Assembly (NCBI GenBank): GCA_002786065.1
Contig: NHNY01000003.1
Span: 558,001-622,000 of the forward strand
Length of the DNA: 64,000 nt
Reading direction: 5' to 3'
DNA from: Microcyclospora pomicola
Taxonomy: Eukaryota > Ascomycota > Dothideomycetes > Capnodiales
A program made the translations under genes and the position numbers. The notes under the pieces were generated by a model. The model was not told the origin of the DNA and ran no database searches. It saw only the letters and a list, made by a program, of their open reading frames with translations. How positions within the stretch are numbered: position 1 is the first letter of the stretch; each line of letters opens with the position of its first letter. This document shows positions 61,118 to 64,000 of the stretch, piece by piece.

Positions 61118-62914
61118 TTACAAGCCCTGGTAGAGCAATGGACAGTCCCCATCATATTCACCGCGAGGACCAAACTCGGCACGGGTGTTGTTGTTCCTGC
61201 CAAGCAAAACCAGACCATCCGTTCCATTCGCGTCGGCGCTGTACTGTGGCCAATGGAATGGGCCTCTACTCAGACCGTGAGTCGGATTATGCGCAAAAGC
61301 CGCCCAGGCATTACGCATGTACCTTCCGAGTTTTCGTTCCACGCGAGTGGACTTCTCCCCCGAGACATCCACGTCCGTCCCGAAGAGTGGGAAGATTTCC
61401 GAGAGATGGTAGGCGCGGTTCACCGACGTCGGCAGGTTGATGTTAGGGAACGAGGGGAAGTAGCGGTACCGCCAGATAGGCACGTTGTGCAGCTTGCGAG
61501 CGTACGCTGCAGTGTTGGAAGGACACGTGAAGATCTGCTTTGTCAAGGCATCCCATGCAGACTGGGGCTGCGTGATGCCGAAGAAGCCGAAGATGAGGAT
61601 GAAGATGCCTGCTTCGTTGTCGTTGTTGCCGACCAAGGCAGGTTTTTTGATGAATTTCCCCTCCAGGTCGAGCTGCGTGTAATTGGAGAAGACTGTCTTG
61701 TTATCGATCGTGGGTCCGAAGTTCGCAAGGATGACACTCAGGGGGCCCGAGCCGATGCTCTTGGTGATCAGGTCGTCGGACGAGACTTTGGACGAGTCCT
61801 TCATGCACGCGACTACCTGCTCTGCAGTATTGGTGGTGGTGTTGCCGCATCCTACGGCTGTGGTGACTGTGTACCATGCCTGGGCTTGAGAGACTGGATT
61901 CTTGTTTCCGAAAGCATTGGCCTGGCCTGATTCGTGGATCGTGCCTGCGATGATGGGGTCCTCAGTCCAGATGTAACTGTAATTCAGTGTCAGTGCTTGG
62001 GCCATGTTCGCGTACGGCTTTTTGCGTCGGTCGAAGCTTCTACAAGTTCGGGTTTGTCCACTCACGTGTAGTAATCGGTACTTGCTGCACCTGCGGACTC
62101 GCCAAAAAGGGTAATGCGAGATGCTGTGATTCAGTCAATACACCAGCACACATATGGACGGTAGCGTGGAACATACGATCGCCACCAAACGCTTCAGCAT
62201 TGTCCCGAACCCATTCTACTGCCAGACGCTGGTCAAGCAGCCCAACGTTCTGCGTCAAGGTTGGAGCTCCGGAGAAGCCAATCACACCCAGACGGTAGCT
62301 TGTAGGAGTCAGTTCTCGTAGTTCGTGATTGTGACTGCGAGTGCTGGAACGTACTTGAAGTTGACGAACACGACATCTTCCTCGTCTGCCCAATACTGCC
62401 CACTGTACGCGGGGACGCTTCCCTCTCCTTCGCCGAATCCTCCACCATAGATGAATACCATGACCGGCTTCTTTCTGCTTCCCTCTTGTGGCTTCGTCCA
62501 TACGTTGACAGTCAAACAGTCTTCGCTCCGATTTTGGCCCGTCGCAGCCAACGAGGAAAGTAGATTGATGGCATTCTGGGGAATCGCTGTAGCGTTCGAA
62601 TTGTTGGAGACGGACGACAACTCGGCGAAAGATCCACCCAGTTGCGGGCAAATCGGTCCAAACTCTGCGCCGCTCAAATTGCCAGAGCCATAATACCGCA
62701 CTGGTGGCTCGAAGCGAAGAGCACCGATTGGGGGCTTCGCGAACGGAATGCCGAGATATTCAGTCACTTTCGTGGCATTGGGTGCGCTGTGGCCGTGTAC
62801 AAGACCTGACGTGGTGTTGACTGGTCGACCGATCTCGCAATCAGGCCATGGTACATAGTGTGTTTGCCCCAACGTGATCAGACCGGCTGCGGCCACCAGC
62901 GACTGCAGCAACAT
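61118..62914 (-). CDS. Secreted type-B carboxylesterase
   Basis: Four exons, 62914-62355, 62298-62177, 62123-62066 and 61976-61118 (532 aa); introns 56, 53 and 89 bp with GTACGT, GTATGT and GTGAGT donors. The N-terminus is a signal peptide (MLLQSLVAAAGLITLGQT). Family blocks: TSGLVHGHSA, EYLGIPFAKPPIGALRF, SEDCLTVNVW, VMVFIYGGGFGEG (oxyanion hole GGG), NFNYRLGVIGF, and after splicing GGDPSRITLFGESAGAAS with the nucleophile Ser in GESAG. The acidic member lies in GNNDNEAGIF and the His region in YHLSEIFPLFGT. Many Asn-x-Ser/Thr sites fit secretion. It would hydrolyse carboxylic esters outside the cell; the substrate is not readable. It could also be called a lipase or cholinesterase-like enzyme of the same clan. 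Confidence 0.9.
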
Positions 62915-64000
62915 GATAGAAGAGCAGACTATGTTTTTTTGTCAAGTATATGCTAATGGCAATGGGCGAGAACGGTTGAGGTCGTATAAGAAGTCCTTAG
63001 TAGTCAAGGACTATGACGCGAAGACGACCATAGATCGTTTGAGAAACATGTTTGCGACCATCCTCGGACGTGATGCCATTCCGACGCCATCGTTACCCTG
63101 TTCCTGATTGCATGCAATCTGCTGTTACGCTGAAACCATTCTACTGCAGAGCCGCGGTCCAATTCTCCGCACTTTGGCGTGTCTCACCAACCTTATTTCA
63201 GCGTCGTGTCGTATTCATCGTATTTGATCCCGCTTCACCAGCATCATAGTCGTATCTTGTCGTGTCCTGCCGAACGTGCTATTAGCATCGTTTCTAACGC
63301 TTATACTCAGTCGCTGAATAGGAATATGCATAGTGGTTTCAATCATTCAGTCTCTGCTTCCATGATCCTGAATGCTAGATCACAGCAGCAAAGACGATCC
63401 GGTCAAGAAGTCTTCAGCCGCACATGAGCACCGGTCCTGGGTATCTTATTCTGCCAACGGTTTCACATCTCTGTTCGCTCAATCTGCCCGGGACCGTGTT
63501 AATAAGACCCGTGTAGCGTATTCAAACACTTCTCCTACATTTGACTTCTTGGTTGACACGCTTCTTGATACACGAGCGCGACGCATGACAGCTTCGAGGT
63601 GCTTGCTTGACACTGGATCTTGGTCAACGTCTCTTCGGTCGATCTCTAAAGTTGAGCATTAGAGTCCACGATGCACTTCTTCGCACTCTTCATTGACGGA
63701 CAGTCCTCAGCCCGAAAAGTCACTTGGCACGTGGCTTGGCTACACCGTCTTTATTGCGGCCGTGTGCTGGCTTTACCCGTCCAAGCATATCGCAGGTCTA
63801 GTCTTGTCATGCTGCTTCACCGTAAGCAGACTTGAAACGAGTGACTAAAGTGCAATCTGTGCATCACTGGCATTGATTCTGCGCAAGACAAGCCATCTTT
63901 ACGACTTTGTAATCAATTGCACTCACAATCATCACTCAGAGACTCTTACGGTCGGTACGGTTCTGGATTAGCGTTGAATTCAGGCTCGCTCTCCGAGGAC
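62915..64000. other. Intergenic region at the window end, nothing recognised
   Basis: About 1.1 kb upstream of the carboxylesterase. A T-run (about 62933-62940) lies just upstream of its start. Open frames here are short and without coding character; a gene beyond the window edge cannot be judged. Confidence 0.5.

Noticed and set aside
60728-61930. Plus-strand 400-residue frame over the 3' part of the carboxylesterase
   Set aside because: It is antisense to a well-supported enzyme with complete family blocks and has no domain of its own.

Overview
The window reads as nuclear DNA of a filamentous ascomycete, most likely a Dothideomycete (Mycosphaerellales/Capnodiales type). The evidence is the gene content (cohesin SMC3, DNA polymerase eta, Doa10, TRAPP Trs20, mitochondrial mL60, Syf2, Pfa5-type palmitoyltransferase, Zn2Cys6 factor, DUF1769 and DUF6590 proteins), the short introns of about 46-89 bp with GT..AG ends and CTGAC/CTAAC-like branch sites, and a base composition near 50% GC. 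I saw no rRNA, no tRNA I could defend, no CRISPR array and no transposon. Intron boundaries were inferred by eye from frame, splice signals and family conservation.

Region 1 (1-9860) is accessory. It holds two related coiled-coil proteins and three genes carrying the fungal domain of unknown function DUF6590 (four domain copies in all). Gene A (1525-86, minus) is coiled coil only. Gene B (2021-3749, plus) has one DUF6590 and an acidic repeat tail. Gene C (6243-5026, minus) has a Pro/Gln/Ser-rich arm and one DUF6590. Gene D (7062-9860, plus) fuses the same coiled-coil type to two tandem DUF6590 domains. Three introns are shared in place and phase by B, C and the first domain of D, while the second domain of D has none. 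This is the most unusual part of the window.

Region 2 (10134-33232) is mostly conserved housekeeping: a Yeh/Tgl1-like steryl ester hydrolase whose reading frame continues about 275 codons past an in-frame TAG, a large Ala/Ser-rich repeat protein ending in RDEL, Doa10, the divergent pair mL60/Trs20, and a Ski2-like DDX60-type helicase.

Region 3 (33233-50017) is mixed: a gene-poor stretch, a basic/Pro-rich hypothetical protein, a conserved 93-residue membrane-anchored protein divergent from DNA polymerase eta, a short-chain dehydrogenase, a BTB gene that looks frameshifted, a small hypothetical protein, a Zn2Cys6 regulator, a Coq11-like NAD(P)-binding protein divergent from a Pfa5-type palmitoyltransferase.

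Region 4 (50018-64000) has SYF2 and SMC3 in divergent orientation, a helical-repeat-like hypothetical protein, a DUF1769 protein and a secreted type-B carboxylesterase with three introns. Apart from the DUF6590 group the neighbours do not form an evident pathway, and no metabolic gene cluster is visible.
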